Shown here: positions 35,956 to 47,328 of the stretch, piece by piece
How the letters are laid out: each line of letters opens with the position of its first letter
How positions within the stretch are numbered: the stretch's first letter is position 1
NCBI GenBank assembly: GCA_032622095.1
Contig: CP136069.1
Coordinates: 160,509,043 to 160,573,042, forward strand
DNA length: 64,000 nt
Direction: 5' to 3'
Source: Siphonodentalium dalli
Taxonomy: Eukaryota > Mollusca > Scaphopoda > Gadilida > Siphonodentaliidae
Position numbers and translations under genes: made by a program
The notes under the pieces: model-generated
Databases searched by the model: none
The model's input: only the letters and a program-made list of their open reading frames with translations
What the model was told of the DNA's origin: nothing

Positions 35956-36352
35956 TACAGTAATGTCCAAAGTAATTGATCACTTAACCACAGCAGAATT
36001 ATGGGTAATTTTTCAAGATTTTAAATCCTGAAAAATTACCCTTAATTCTGCTGTGGTTAATTGGTCAATTACTTTAGGCATTACTGTAGCCCATATAAGG
36101 ATGTGAGGTCTAATGATAACTCCATCCACATACAGTAATGTCCAAAGTAATTGACCACTTAAGCACAGCAGATTGTGGGTAATTTTTCCGGATTTTAAAT
36201 CCTGAAGAATTACCCATAATTCTGCTGTGGTTAAGTGGTCAATTACTTTGGGCATTACTGTATCCCATATAAGGATGTGAGGTCTAATGATAACTCCATC
36301 TACATACAGTAATGTCCAAAGTAATTGACCACTTAACCACAGCAGAATTATG
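35956..36352. mobile_element. Tandem Tc1/mariner-like hairpins, 174-175-bp period
   Basis: Hairpins 35956-36088 (133 bases) and 36131-36262 (132 bases) begin tacagtaatgtccaaagtaa and end as its inverse, with TA at each tip. A third left arm starts at 36305 and breaks off near 36352. Spacers between them are identical in kind ('cccatataaggatgtgaggt'). TA tips and 'cagtaatgYcc' ends fit a Tc1/mariner-type MITE. The 115-codon minus frame (36013-36360) is read-through of the hairpins. Confidence 0.85.
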
Positions 36353-36689
36353 GCGTTCAATATGGTCTACCTAATTCTGCTCCAAAAACATGTATATTGA
36401 ATATATGGATGTTTATTGGGGGGAAACCGATTATTTCAATGATATTTTCATTAACTGGCATCCAAAAACCGACCTACGGGAGCGCGCTTCGCACACGACT
36501 GTTTCTTAAGTATATGTGCATATTTAATAAGTCAACAATTCGAAGCACAACAAATAAGATTGGCGGGGTCCCTTGCGCTTGCGCGATCTGTCCATCAAAA
36601 CATATTTAGACATCTCAAGACACGTAAGACCCAATAACTTAATATACAGAATAGATACATCTATTGCCTGAGTGACTAATATTTATATT
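36353..36689. other. Intergenic, nothing recognised
   Basis: A 70-codon frame at 36397-36609 without recognisable domain. Confidence 0.4.
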
Positions 36690-36960
36690 TGTTACAATGG
36701 GGTCAAATAGTTGCGAAGCCAGCACCACAATTCTTTCCCTCCATAGTAAATATTAAAACAACTTATAAAGAATTATTTATTTACCTTATATTTGGTATGG
36801 AGCGTCCTTGGTTTACTGGAGTTCAGATTGTTAACATCACGTCACCAAGTCAATTACTCGCGAAGCCACAGCCATAACTATGTCCCTCCATAGTAATTCT
36901 CAAAACAACTTCTTAAGAACAATTGACCAGGTCAGTCGCGCAATTATTGGAAGAGCCACG
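36690..36960 (-). repeat. Reverse-oriented fragment of element X
   Basis: 'caatggggtcaaatagttgc', 'gaagccagcaccacaattct' and 'ttccctccatagtaa' are the inverse of the element X body ('gttatggccctggtttcgca', 'actatttgacccagtgac'). Two reiterations are visible. No ends are preserved. Confidence 0.65.
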
Positions 36961-38147
36961 GTCAATCATTTTTTTTTAAACCAAATTTTACATTTAAATT
37001 ATTCCTTTATTTAACCAAAAAAAAAAATTAAATGATAAAATTAACTTTTACTACTTGCTAAATTTTATCTTTTAATTATTTCATTTAAATTTTAGACTAA
37101 AATTTAAAAATATACAGTCCCAGTATTTACAGTATACTAAGTCCAAGTCTTTATAATCTGTTGAGTGACCCCACAGTCATTTACTTGCTTTGTTAGTAAT
37201 AATTTGAAGGATTACTTGTTTAAACGCAATTGTTATCAAAATATTTTATGTATTTTTTATAATTTCTATTTATATGTAATACTATAATCTTGGTGGCGTT
37301 ACCATTTCTGACTATGGTTTTCTTGTTGCATTATGTAGATGTACTAGCTGGAGTACTCGGTGTTGTGTGATGTCTGTCAACATTGTAGTGTGACGCAATG
37401 CGTTGACAGTCACTTTTGGGCGTATTTCGTCTTTAGTTTTTGATACATGTGCAGGGTCAACGCGTTCCTGCGAATACAGGTCAGCGCGAGTTGTTAACAC
37501 ATTGAGGCCTATGTAAATTATTCGGTGTATTGTAGCCTACGGTTCACGTCGTATCATCACGACACAAAAAAAACAAAAAACTCGTGCAATAATGTCAACC
37601 TGACCACACATTTATTATACTCAAAGTTGGAATTGATACATGTAATTCAGCTTTTTATTTTGCTCATTTCTCTGAAGAAATATCATGGTCAGCCTCTATA
37701 TCGTCATGTTCTTGGAACTGGTTTGGTTCACTGTAAGCCAGGAATGGTGGTCAATATACAGGGAGGGTAACCAGGTTCGTGTTTCATCATGGGTAAGTTT
37801 GTAAGTTACTTATCTAGGTAGGTGCAACGGAGTGGTTTCCAGGTAAAATTACCCACATGCGTGGACTTTCCTACACCAATGAAACCGACAACTGGCTATA
37901 GCTACTGAACAAACGATACAACACCATCAAAACAAACCACAACTCTTTTATATATATATATATATTTATCACATAATTTGCCCATTAAAGCAGTTTCATA
38001 ATTATCGATAAGAGACACGTTTAATATCAGCGCGTGCGATGACGTCACATCGTTCTTCAAATGACTTGCGATCGCTGCGGTTTTTATCGTTGTTTACGAT
38101 GGATATTTCGCATTGCTTCGCGTTTATTTGATCATGTGATAAAAAGT
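36961..38147. other. Intergenic, nothing recognised
   Basis: AT-rich; open frames are short and domainless. Confidence 0.45.
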
Positions 38148-38288
38148 ATCTCACACTCGTCCTATTTTATACGTAATTTATCAACCTCGTCCACTAAATT
38201 CTATTTGAGCCTCGGTAAACCTCGGCTCAAATCGAATTTAGTGAACTCGGTTGATAAATTCCGTATAAAATAGAAACTCATGTGAGAT
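38148..38288. mobile_element. Long palindrome upstream of GPCR
   Basis: 141 bases. The left arm (atctcaca, cctattttatacgtaattta, tcaacctcgtccactaaatt, ctatttgagc) is the inverse of the right arm (gctcaaatcgaatttagtga, actcggttgataaattccgt, ataaaatagaaactc, tgtgagat) around the loop ctcggtaaacctcg. Related to 40103-40228. Confidence 0.85.
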
Positions 38289-38909
38289 CCTCTATATACA
38301 TTATATAATAACCACTATATAATCAAAGCTTTCTGACACTTCCTTCCTAAGTGATGGTACAACATACAGTTCCGGCTACATATTACAAAGTTTCTTCACT
38401 TAAAGGCAATCAATTGTGCTATAATTTCAATGGACTAATTTTAATGAATATCTTAAATAATAAGGAACAACTTTGACGCGTATTATAACAACCGATTGTC
38501 ATTAAGCTTAGTAACGTTACAATATGTAGCCCGAAATGTATTTTGAGGAATGCCAGTAGCGAAAAGCAGTTACTATATATTAAATGTTGATGTCACAGTA
38601 TATAGGACCCCTCTGATTATTGGCCATACACAAAATTCCAAACCATTCATCACTGTTTAAACAGATACCACTCCGGCAACGATACCAGGATAGCAGACTA
38701 GTTTGGATACTTCGTGGCGATTATGGCTTATTGATCTATATCCACACTGAGTACACACCCATCTCATGATGTAATGGAATATTTCATCGAACGGATGTTT
38801 GAATTCGTTCTCAGGCCATTCTGCCACTTCCTGACTGTTACGAACAATACGCGGTATATCTGAAGTGTCCAATGTTACATTTTATGTCACGGAACTCAAA
38901 ATACGTTGA
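38289..38909. other. Upstream region of GPCR, nothing recognised
   Basis: No start exon identified for the GPCR. The first in-frame stop above the receptor frame is at 38907-38909. Confidence 0.4.
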
Positions 38910-39035
38910 TCTTTCTCAAGAGAGTTTCCAGATCGTATAGTTGACGAAAGCGATCAGAGTTGCCGTTCCGACACGCGACCTTGTTACGTCGAGCAAAACA
39001 CAGGCGACTTTCCAAGGTCCGTTGGCTGTTTTGTT

Positions 39036-40073
39036 GTGATAACTGGGATACACGGAGGAAATAATTCGCTGGAACATGATGATGGCCCCTTACACTTGAC
39101 GTTAGGCGTCGCCAACATTGTGACTATTGTTGTAGGAACTGTTGGAAATATGCTGACAATTCTAGTGTTTTCGCATCCAATGATGCGACGTAAACGTGTT
39201 TCGTTGTACTTCTTGACTCTTGCGATCGCTAATCTCGCGTCACTTTATATTCACGTGATCCCAAATGTTATCTACGAGATTGCTAGGATAAAGTTGGACG
39301 AAATTAGCACTTTTGCATGCAAATTTCGGCGCTTCGTTGAATATAGTTCAGGTGATATAACTGTTTGGATACTTGTTATGTTCATACTCGACAGGACACT
39401 GACAGTATATCGCCCATATGGAAGTTAAAATTCATCAAACAGGAAGCCCGCGATATGCTCTATTCTAATGGTTTTCATAGGAAGTGTTCTTGTGAATGGT
39501 CATCTTTTAGCAGGGAAAGCGCTTATCATGGATGGGCTTGAAAGAGTCTGCGCTTATGCAGGATCACACCAATACCTCATATTTGTTAACGAAGTTTGGT
39601 TTTGGATCGACGTATGTAAGTACTCTGCAATTCCATCTTGTGTCATAATATCTTGCAACGTTGCACTCATCTGGAAGTTACGGGAGTCAAAACTAGCGTT
39701 GAAATATTTTGTGGGAAATGAAAACGGAAGGCGTTGTTCTACCGTCAACCCAACGTCGTCGACAACGCTGATGATGATAGCAACTTGTCTGCAGTTTCTC
39801 GTGACAACCATTCCAGTGGTTCTTTTCATAGCCGTCACGGACGGTTCATTGTTCCATGGGATGACTTTCGGACTACTGCAACTACTGAATAACTCAAACA
39901 ACGCACTTAGCTTTTTCACTTATTGCCTGAGCGGTAGAACATTTCGTCGCGAATTGGTGCAGTTATTCAAGACGAGAAGGACAGATGCACAGGCGTCGTC
40001 GCTTAGGAGTAGACAGTCAACTGAGCATGACGACATCAGTTTAAACGTTACCGCCAACAGGAGATGTTATTAA
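39036..40073 (+). pseudogene. Class A GPCR, peptide (FMRFamide-like) receptor type, one in-frame stop
   Basis: A single frame reads a seven-helix receptor interrupted once by TAA at 39426-39428, in intracellular loop 2, with the same frame resuming at once. Visible features are TM1 with V-G-N-M-L; TM2 with L-A-I-A-N; cysteine F-A-C-K-F; TM3 ending I-L-D-R-T (D-R-Y variant); an ECL2 cysteine (R-V-C-A-Y); TM6 without the usual C-W-x-P; TM7 N-N-S-N-N-A-L-S-F-F-T-Y followed by C-L-S-G-R-T-F-R-R-E-L; and a Ser/Arg-rich tail. The TM7 wording resembles invertebrate FMRFamide-type peptide receptors; ligand unknown. The frame stays open upstream to 38910 with no ATG, so the true start is in another exon or lost; 39036 is a GTG. 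Either a very recent pseudogene, a polymorphic null, or a sequence error. Confidence 0.75.
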
Positions 40074-40102
40074 CGGGTTTAAACAAGGCAGTGACATATA
40101 TG

Positions 40103-40228
40103 GAGGATCTCTAATGAGTCGCAATTCTATACGAAATTTATTAACCGAGTGCACTGCATGATGTCTTATCGAATTTTATGGACGAGATCAATAAATTTCG
40201 TATCGAATTGCGACGAATTTGAGATCCA
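40103..40228. mobile_element. Long palindrome downstream of GPCR
   Basis: The left arm (gaggatctctaatgagtcgc, aattctatacgaaatttatt) is the inverse of the right arm (aataaatttcgtatcgaatt, gcgacgaatttgagatcc). Its left arm aligns with the reversed right arm of 38148-38288 (gaggatctcacatgagt, ttttatacggaatttatcaa, ccgag). The two are one family. It starts 30 bases after the receptor stop codon. Confidence 0.85.
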
Positions 40229-41419
40229 TTTTATCACATTTTATCAATGCAAAATTAGGTAGAAACGGCTGGGCTTAAAACAAAATAATATTGATTTCCT
40301 TATCACAACCAAAGAGGAAGTAAAGACAACTTCAAGAAAAAATATAGTTCCAATTTAGATGTGCCTTTTCATGTTGACAGAATTGTTCGACCACCCTTAT
40401 CACCCATGTTTATCTCACATTCAACACTAAATAATCCAACACAAATCGAATAACATAATTATATTATAATAATAACATTGATCGATATCTTTGCGCTGCG
40501 TTCTTGCTTCACGGAACATATTAGGGGCTAATTATGTGGTAAAATGCGATAATCAAGTCTAGCATTAATTTGTTAGAATTTTAGATATATTTATGATACG
40601 CTCCGAACGAACGCGTACCGTAAATTGTCCCAATTTGATTGTATGTATATTATTATATTCGGAATATTAATTAATAGAGGTGTTTCCAGACAGGGTTCTT
40701 CGATTCATATGCATTATTTTATAAACAGAAACTACATAGTTTTGTTATAGAAAGAGAAAGACCACATTTAGTGAATGGATAAGATGGAGTTTATGGAATT
40801 AAATTGTCGATTCTTCTATTGCAAGGATGTTTAGATCATATACAATGTACTGTAATGCGAGGAAGAGAAAGGCGGCTTATCCGCAAGTATACAATAAGTT
40901 CCCAGGTGTGGAACTTAAATGCATGGATGGCATTCGTTATAGGTTATAATTTATAAATAACAGTTTCCAAATTATGAAAAATTATGAATGCGATATTATC
41001 CACAAAACACACGTTGTGTGAGCCGATCGTTTGTTCATATACATAACGTAAATAGTGAGCGATAAGCAAAACACTCAACACAGTGGGATTTTTTTTTTAA
41101 TGAAAAGTGATTCACGGTGCCCAATCAACACCGAAATCGTGAGAGGCGAGGATCAGCGAGCGCTATATCGGTATGTTGTATATAACTTAGTGGCATTTCT
41201 AACCAAGGTTCAATTAGTGGGGTCTTCCCGGTATTGGGTGTTTTGCTTATTGCATACTTTTTACGTACTGGTTGTTTACATAACATGGCGTTTGTTTAAA
41301 TAGCACAAAGTACTAACACGACAGTAGCATACAATTTACGTGATGTTTATAATTGGTATAGGAACAGTTTGTCCATAATACAAAATTCTTTCTGTTTATA
41401 GAAGTTTTACTGTTCGGGG
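40229..41419. other. Intergenic, nothing recognised
   Basis: AT-rich. An 82-codon frame at 41055-41303 has no recognisable domain. Confidence 0.45.
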
Positions 41420-41800
41420 GGTGTCCACCTTGGGAAATCCAACTGCACACCACATTGAATCAGAATCAGAATCAGAATCAGACCAAATACATGTTTTTGC
41501 ATAATTCCATTTGCACCCCCTTGCACCTCAGTGCTCTGGCCTAATATCCTATGTATTCATAAACCATGGTTCTATATATTCCCGGTATGAGACCATTCAA
41601 ATATTTGTACCTGAAAAATTGCATAAATTCTAACATCTAGCGGTCTAACTCCAGACAAATGCACACGGCTACGGACAAGAGACAAGGACACACCGGGCTG
41701 TCCATGGTTGTTCGGCCCGGGGTGAGAAAATTTTGAAAACTATACAAGAAAATCGATAATCCTAGCATCTAGACTAGCCTCAACTGAAGCGTTCCTATTG
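41420..41800. repeat. Dispersed repeat, copy 1
   Basis: 'ggtgtccaccttgggaaatc', 'aactgcacaccac', 'catgtttttgcataattcca', 'tattcataaaccatggtt', 'acaccgggctgtccatggtt' and 'cggggtgagaaaatttt' recur in order at 53942-54420. Copy 1 has cagaatcagaat tandem words. Confidence 0.75.
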
Positions 41801-42350
41801 TGTTGGAAATTTCAATTGGGAGAGGGTCCGGGAGGGGTGCGTGAGAATTTTTTTGGGATTTACAGCTGGGAGTAACTGTTAAAATCTCGAGATTAACGGG
41901 GTCTTTACGTGGTGTTATATGATGCTGAAAAGTTCATTTAATGACAAAATTACGATTAGCCAATTAGGCTGGTTAAACAACACATGTGGCGGCCCACGTC
42001 GGTTTCATTTGCGGCCCAACCACATATACTCCCCACAAACCGTGAAAAAAACCCTCGGATTCTCGTTTGATAGAAAATCACGTGGAATCAGAATTTTTCC
42101 GGCCTCCGGCCCATCGGGAATTTACCCGGTCTCCCGATCGGCCAGTCCGCTTCTGCTAATGACGAACAAAGAATCAGAATAGAACATCAGTAGTCTTCCT
42201 TGAAACACCACAACGTAAAGTTATTGTCTGCCGCACAAATACGCGTTCGTTGATATTCTTCACACAAACTATCCACGCTTTACGAATCTAGTGCTGTGAA
42301 ATTGATATATGTGTATCGCGGTAACGGCCGTGATGTCAGAGCGATAAGCC

Positions 42351-42490
42351 CTCGTCGGGAAGAACCCACTTTCCTCTGTCTGACCCTCGTCAGTGAGAAC
42401 CCACTTTCCTCTGTCTGACCCTCGTCAGTGAGAACCCACTTTCCTCTGTCCGACCATCGTCAGTGAGAACCCTCTTTCATCTGTCTGACC
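42351..42490. repeat. 35-bp tandem repeat, four copies
   Basis: The unit ctcgtcagtgagaacccact then ttcctctgtctgacc is repeated exactly four times (140 bases) with a few changes. Copy A has a single unit near 9982-10015. Confidence 0.9.
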
Positions 42491-42624
42491 AACAACAGAC
42501 CATCTCTAATCGGCAACAGAACCTAAAGAATATGAGAAACGAAATTCCCGATGTACGAGTTATAATGACCGAATATCAATTCTATACTACAAGGGAGGAA
42601 AATTACAATATGCTAACAATATGT

Positions 42625-43063
42625 GACCCGCCATATCAAATTCAGTCGTAAGTCGGGATTTTTTTTTACCCTGTGCCAATGCATTCTCTTATATATGCGA
42701 GTCGGCCATAGGTCGCCTCGCATATATAAGAGAATGCATTGGCCTAACAATTAGTTATCATTTTTTAAAAATAAATGTTTCTTACAATTTTTAGGAAATA
42801 AAATAAAAAACATCAATTACCCTGCAGGGAGCCCCACACATATATAGAAGCATATAGAAGAGTGTCGTCTGCTTTGTATGGGTGAAATTATACAATTGTT
42901 GAAGAATACAAGAAAAAATTATTAAAATTGTAAAAAATTGTTAGGCCAATGCATTCTTTTATATATGCGAGGCGACCTATGGTCGACTCGCATATATAAG
43001 AGAATGCATTGGCACAGGGTAAAACAATCCCGACTTACGACTGGATTTCATATGGCGGTTCAC
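42625..43063. mobile_element. 439-bp MITE-like element with palindromic ends and 17-bp target duplication
   Basis: Outer inverted ends: gacccgccatatcaaattca then gtcgtaagtcgggatt, against the reverse of aatcccgacttacgac, tggatttcatatggcggttc. Inside sit 69-base palindromes at 42675-42743 and 42945-43013. The flanks atatgctaacaatatgt (42608-42624) and atattctaacaatatgt (43064-43080) duplicate the target. The unoccupied site atatgctaacaatatgtcaa is preserved in copy A near 10134. No coding capacity. Confidence 0.88.
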
Positions 43064-43289
43064 ATATTCTAACAATATGTCAATACTTCAAACTCAGTCG
43101 AAGTTTCGCTAACTGGAAAAATCTCATTCTAACTATATGCGATAAATGTATTTACTCGATGTAAGAATAACTATAATACGATCCATGCAGCGTGAACATA
43201 CCCTTTTCCAAACCAACAAGAACATCTATATTCATCTACGAACAAATTGCGACAATCATTAGGCATAGCGGGTGCATTAATGTATAAAC

Positions 43290-44927
43290 AAGACAGCCAA
43301 TGACTGTGGGGTCGCTCACCATACTGCAAAGACTGGTACTCTGGAGACCACAACAGTCAGAACTTTTCATAATCACTTTGACAGAAGTAGATCTAAACAA
43401 CATATGCGGTTAGAGAGACTTCACGTATGTATATTGGTAACATCCACCTTGAAATTACCAAATGCACACTACTGATCACCCCCTCCTCCAGCTCAACAAG
43501 TCCCCTCCCGACCGGGATCCAGACTCCCAAGTCTTAGGTTGGAATTCACAACCGACATCTCAAACTTTCTCAATTGTTGGAAATTTCCAATCTCACAAGC
43601 GCCTTTTTATTGAAGCCCAATTATCCATGGACCCAAATCATCATACATGTATGTCAGATTAATCAGTCGGTGGTTCCAAGGTAGATATTTTAATGAATTT
43701 GGTATTTCAATGATTTTTTTAGACACAAAAGTGTTAACTCCCCATAGCCCCGTCATTTATTGACAGGTTGGCCTCATTTTAACAAATCTGAATCTCAGTC
43801 ACTAAAGGATCCATACTATATGTAAGCTAAATAGTCCAACCTCGCGTGAGAAGACATTTTAAGAATTACCATCGAGATACTATAGAGATATAATTATGTC
43901 TCTGGTCCCACCATATTTAACCTGGTGACCCCATCTGAATAAATTTGAATCACAGACACCAAAGAACCTTCATACTAAATATCAGTAAAATAGACCTGAT
44001 GGTCCTTGTGAAGGAAGCATGTAATGTAGCTGGCCTTGCACCTACCCGACCCTGTGACCCTGATTGAACAAATCTGAATTTCAATCACCAAAGATGCCTC
44101 AATATTAAATATGAGCTAAATAGAGATGGTGGTACTTTCAAAGGAAAATTTTCAAGCTTGCCAAATATGTTCAAGTGAGTTGGTGGGTGTGGGAGTGTTA
44201 AATGTCCTGTTGAAAGATTTGAACAAGACATATGATAGATTGTTGTTGTAATTGGGAATTAATGACCTCCAGCAGATCTGCAGGGAATGTTTATAAAAAT
44301 GTCAGATTTCACTTGACATGTGTAGACATACCACGCATACAGTTAGAGCCAAAGTAAATGCTTCTTAGTAATGATTCTCTGTCTAGAATTTGAATACAAT
44401 TTTTTTCTTTTTAAAAAAACAAAAAACAATTTAACATTTTCTAAAAATATTCTTTTATTTTTAATATATAATTTTTTTTCTTTTCTTTTTTCTTTTTTGG
44501 TTGAAGAGTTAAGGCTAATTTTTTTTTTTGGAGTTATGTCCCTGGCCCCGCCCAGATTTGACCCAGTGATCTGATTTGAACAAATCTTAACCCCACTCAC
44601 ACAAGGATCCTTCATACCAAATATGAACCCATTTGGCGTGATGGTATTTGAGAAGAAGTCATTGTAAGAATTACTATAGAGGGAACGAGTTATGACCCTG
44701 GCTTCGCAACTATTTGACTCAGTGATCTCATTTGAACCAATCCGAATGAGAGTCACATAGGGAACATCCACACCAAATATGAACCCATTCGGTCTTATGG
44801 TTCCAGAGAAGAAGATGTTTAAATAATTGTTGACGGACGGATGGACGGACGGATGGACGGACGGACGACGGACGAGGAGTGATGACTATAGCTCCACCGG
44901 AGACTTCGTCTCAGGTGAGCTAAAAAC
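43290..44927 (+). mobile_element. Dispersed element 'X', copy 3
   Basis: The left end aacaagacagccaatgactg and the right end gaggagtgatgactatag to caggtgagctaaaaa match copies 1 and 2. It is about 1.64 kb, with no hairpin cluster. A T/A-homopolymer-rich patch at 44399-44530 interrupts the body. Minus frame 44343-44771 is read-through. Confidence 0.65.
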
Positions 44928-44929
44928 TA

Positions 44930-45440
44930 ACACCTAACATGTCCAACAATTAATATATCCATATAATCCTTAGTGATAATTATACTTAGATATTAAAACT
45001 AACATCTCTAACATATAACATATCTATATATAGCATCCTTAAAACTAACATCTCTAACAGATAATATATATATATATATAGCATCCTTAAAACTAACATC
45101 TCTAACAGATAATATATATATATATATAGAATCCTTAAAACTAACATCTCTAACAGATAATATATATATATATATATAGCATCCTTAAAACTAACATCTC
45201 TAACAGATAACATATCTATATATAGCATCCTTAAAACTAACATCTCTAACATATAATATATATATATATAGCATCCTTAGTGTGACCTATACTTAGATAT
45301 AAGAAACCAACACCTCTGACAAATAATATATCTATAGCATACTCAGTGAGACCTACACTTAGATATAACAAAACTAACATCTCTTACTAATAATATATCT
45401 ATAGTATACTCAGTGAGACCTATACTTATATACACGGTCC
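44930..45440. repeat. Shortened, diverged satellite remnant
   Basis: About nine monomers related to the 66-bp satellite. Most are cut to about 50 bases by loss of the 'gtgagacctatacttata' part, with (ta)n expansions ('ccttaaaactaacatctcta', 'acagataatatatatatat'). The last two monomers keep the full form. Confidence 0.8.
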
Positions 45441-46304
45441 TATTTGACAACGATTAATTCAGAAATGTTCTAATCCAATTTGCCACTTACTGGGAACAAT
45501 AAAATAAAAAAAAAAGATTGCTCACTCCAAATCACCCGAAATGTGGTGGCGTTTTAGGGCGTCGGCTGTGTGTTCTTAAAAAAGACGACGCCCCAAAAAG
45601 CCACTTCAAAAAGATTACCTCATCTTATAATGACGAGGACCTGCGTGTGGCCAAAGGTGAACCACAAACCACATTTCAAGAGATTCTTGTGGAGCTGGCT
45701 CTTTTTTAATAACAAACAAGTATAATTAAGGGGAAACATTGACTCCGTCTTGACGATTATATTGGTGTTCTCAAATGTGAATCACAAAACAAATATAAAG
45801 AGATCATTTTGAAGAAAGATCAAGTTCATTTAGACAACACAAAATAGACTGGTGTTATATAGTATTCTGAAAAAAATAAGAGAATCATAGCAAATATCTA
45901 ACAATTTTAAATGTTTCGCACTTAATTGAGAAACACGCTCCTGATTTCTACCATAACATAAATAGTCTAGCAAGAATCTATATCATGCTAACGCCCGTAG
46001 AGATCATATTCCACCAGTACAAAACCTTGGAACTTTGAAGTTTTGATCGGGAACTTTATGAAGTTGAAAAAGTAACTAAAAGTCTATTTCTTTTCAAATA
46101 ACGTATATAGACATATCTTGAAGGTTAAAATGAGACATGTTCATTTAAACGGACATGGCTCGTTCGAAACGCAAAATTATGTATATATACTTATGTTATA
46201 CTGATATATTATAATCAGCAACGACAAACATGATGCAATATGGATTGATGTACTCATACATGAACATGTCTACATGTTGATACAGCTCTAAAAGCCTGGC
46301 TCAC
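45441..46304. other. Duplicated flank below O-methyltransferase exon 4, copy B
   Basis: Collinear with 18066-18965. No final exon found here either. Confidence 0.5.
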
Positions 46305-46475
46305 CTGTTCCAGACGTGGGTCCTTCATAACAGCTTCGTTTAAACCACGTATTCCATGCTTTTCCTCATCGCCATAATCAGGTCTATCTTCATCGGAGTA
46401 GGCACACCCGAAGAATAAGGCATTGTCGAATGCCATCGTGCCTTCTGTTGACAAGAGATTCCCACTCATGATCAA
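46305..46475 (-). pseudogene. Second copy of O-methyltransferase exon 4
   Basis: 171 bases, fully open, with acceptor and GTGAG donor intact. It differs from the 18966-19136 copy at five of 57 residues (N/S, A/T, L/F, D/G, S/A) and keeps the A-F-D-N metal pair. It lies upstream of exon 1 of the known gene, so it cannot be in that transcript unless another promoter and N-terminal exons exist. I call it a pseudo-exon, but the intact frame leaves a second gene or trans-arrangement possible. Confidence 0.6.
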
Positions 46476-46699
46476 CTGGAATGAATAACGATTGAATGAG
46501 ATCAGGGACTCTAAACAGTTGGAAATTCCAACTTGCAAGCCTGACGCAAATTTCACACCAAAAGTTAGTTGAAATTGTTCTGATAATCCTATTTTTCACA
46601 CCACTATTTAAAGTGAATTTTGTTGTTTTTAGACAAAATAATTTGGAAATTTGTTCAACATTCGCTAAAAATTGTTGACTGAAATTGACATTTCCAATT

Positions 46700-46940
46700 T
46701 CCGGGGGGGGGGGGGGGAGTGTCGGAATTATTTTTCAGGAATGTATGATAATTTGTTTTACTTTTGACCATTTTGGGAAACCACCCACCCACCCTTGCCA
46801 CATAATTTATTCCCTTTTAGCAAATGTTTTCCAGCATTTTTTGACACCCACCCTAGTAGCACAAAAACAATGATTTACGAGAGAAAAAACAACTGAATGT
46901 ATTTCTTTGCACACTATACTGATATCTGAATTGATCTTGA
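46700..46940. repeat. Poly-G-led dispersed repeat in copy B
   Basis: The duplicate of 19371-19620: a run of about 14 G then 'agtgtcggaattatttttca' and 'gggaaaccacccacccaccc'. Run length and small indels differ from copy A. Confidence 0.7.
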
Positions 46941-47227
46941 ACAGTATATGCTTTTTTTCAGTGCATTTTGTCATCGCAAAATTATAATTTTAAGCAAACG
47001 TTTTTAGAAAACATTTATTAATATTGGCTAACATCGAGCGTTCCCGCGTAGATAATGCGAGGTGCTTTCGCACCCAGCTCTCGCGTCATGAATATTTCTA
47101 TAACACGCATGCAGAGTTCTATAATAGTTTTTAAATTTGTACAACAGTATGCATATACTTGTATTTTTCGACATATGTTGTCCCTACTACTAAATTAAAC
47201 ATACATAATTTGGAATATTTTACACAC

Positions 47228-47328
47228 CTGCAGGTAACCTGGATACTCGCTTTTCTTTGCATCCACGAATATGAAATCAAATTTGTCCCCTCTTTTCTCT
47301 AATGTGGACAGACTAGATATAGCTGGGC
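47228..47328 (-). pseudogene. Second copy of O-methyltransferase exon 3
   Basis: 101 bases, open, same splice sites as 19928-20028, with one residue change (Y-P-D-Y to Y-P-G-Y). It lies in the correct order and spacing with the exon 4 copy at 46305-46475. No copies of exons 1 or 2 were seen above it, up to the window end. Confidence 0.6.

Noticed and set aside
39554-39919. 121-codon minus frame
   Set aside because: Antisense shadow of the GPCR coding sequence.
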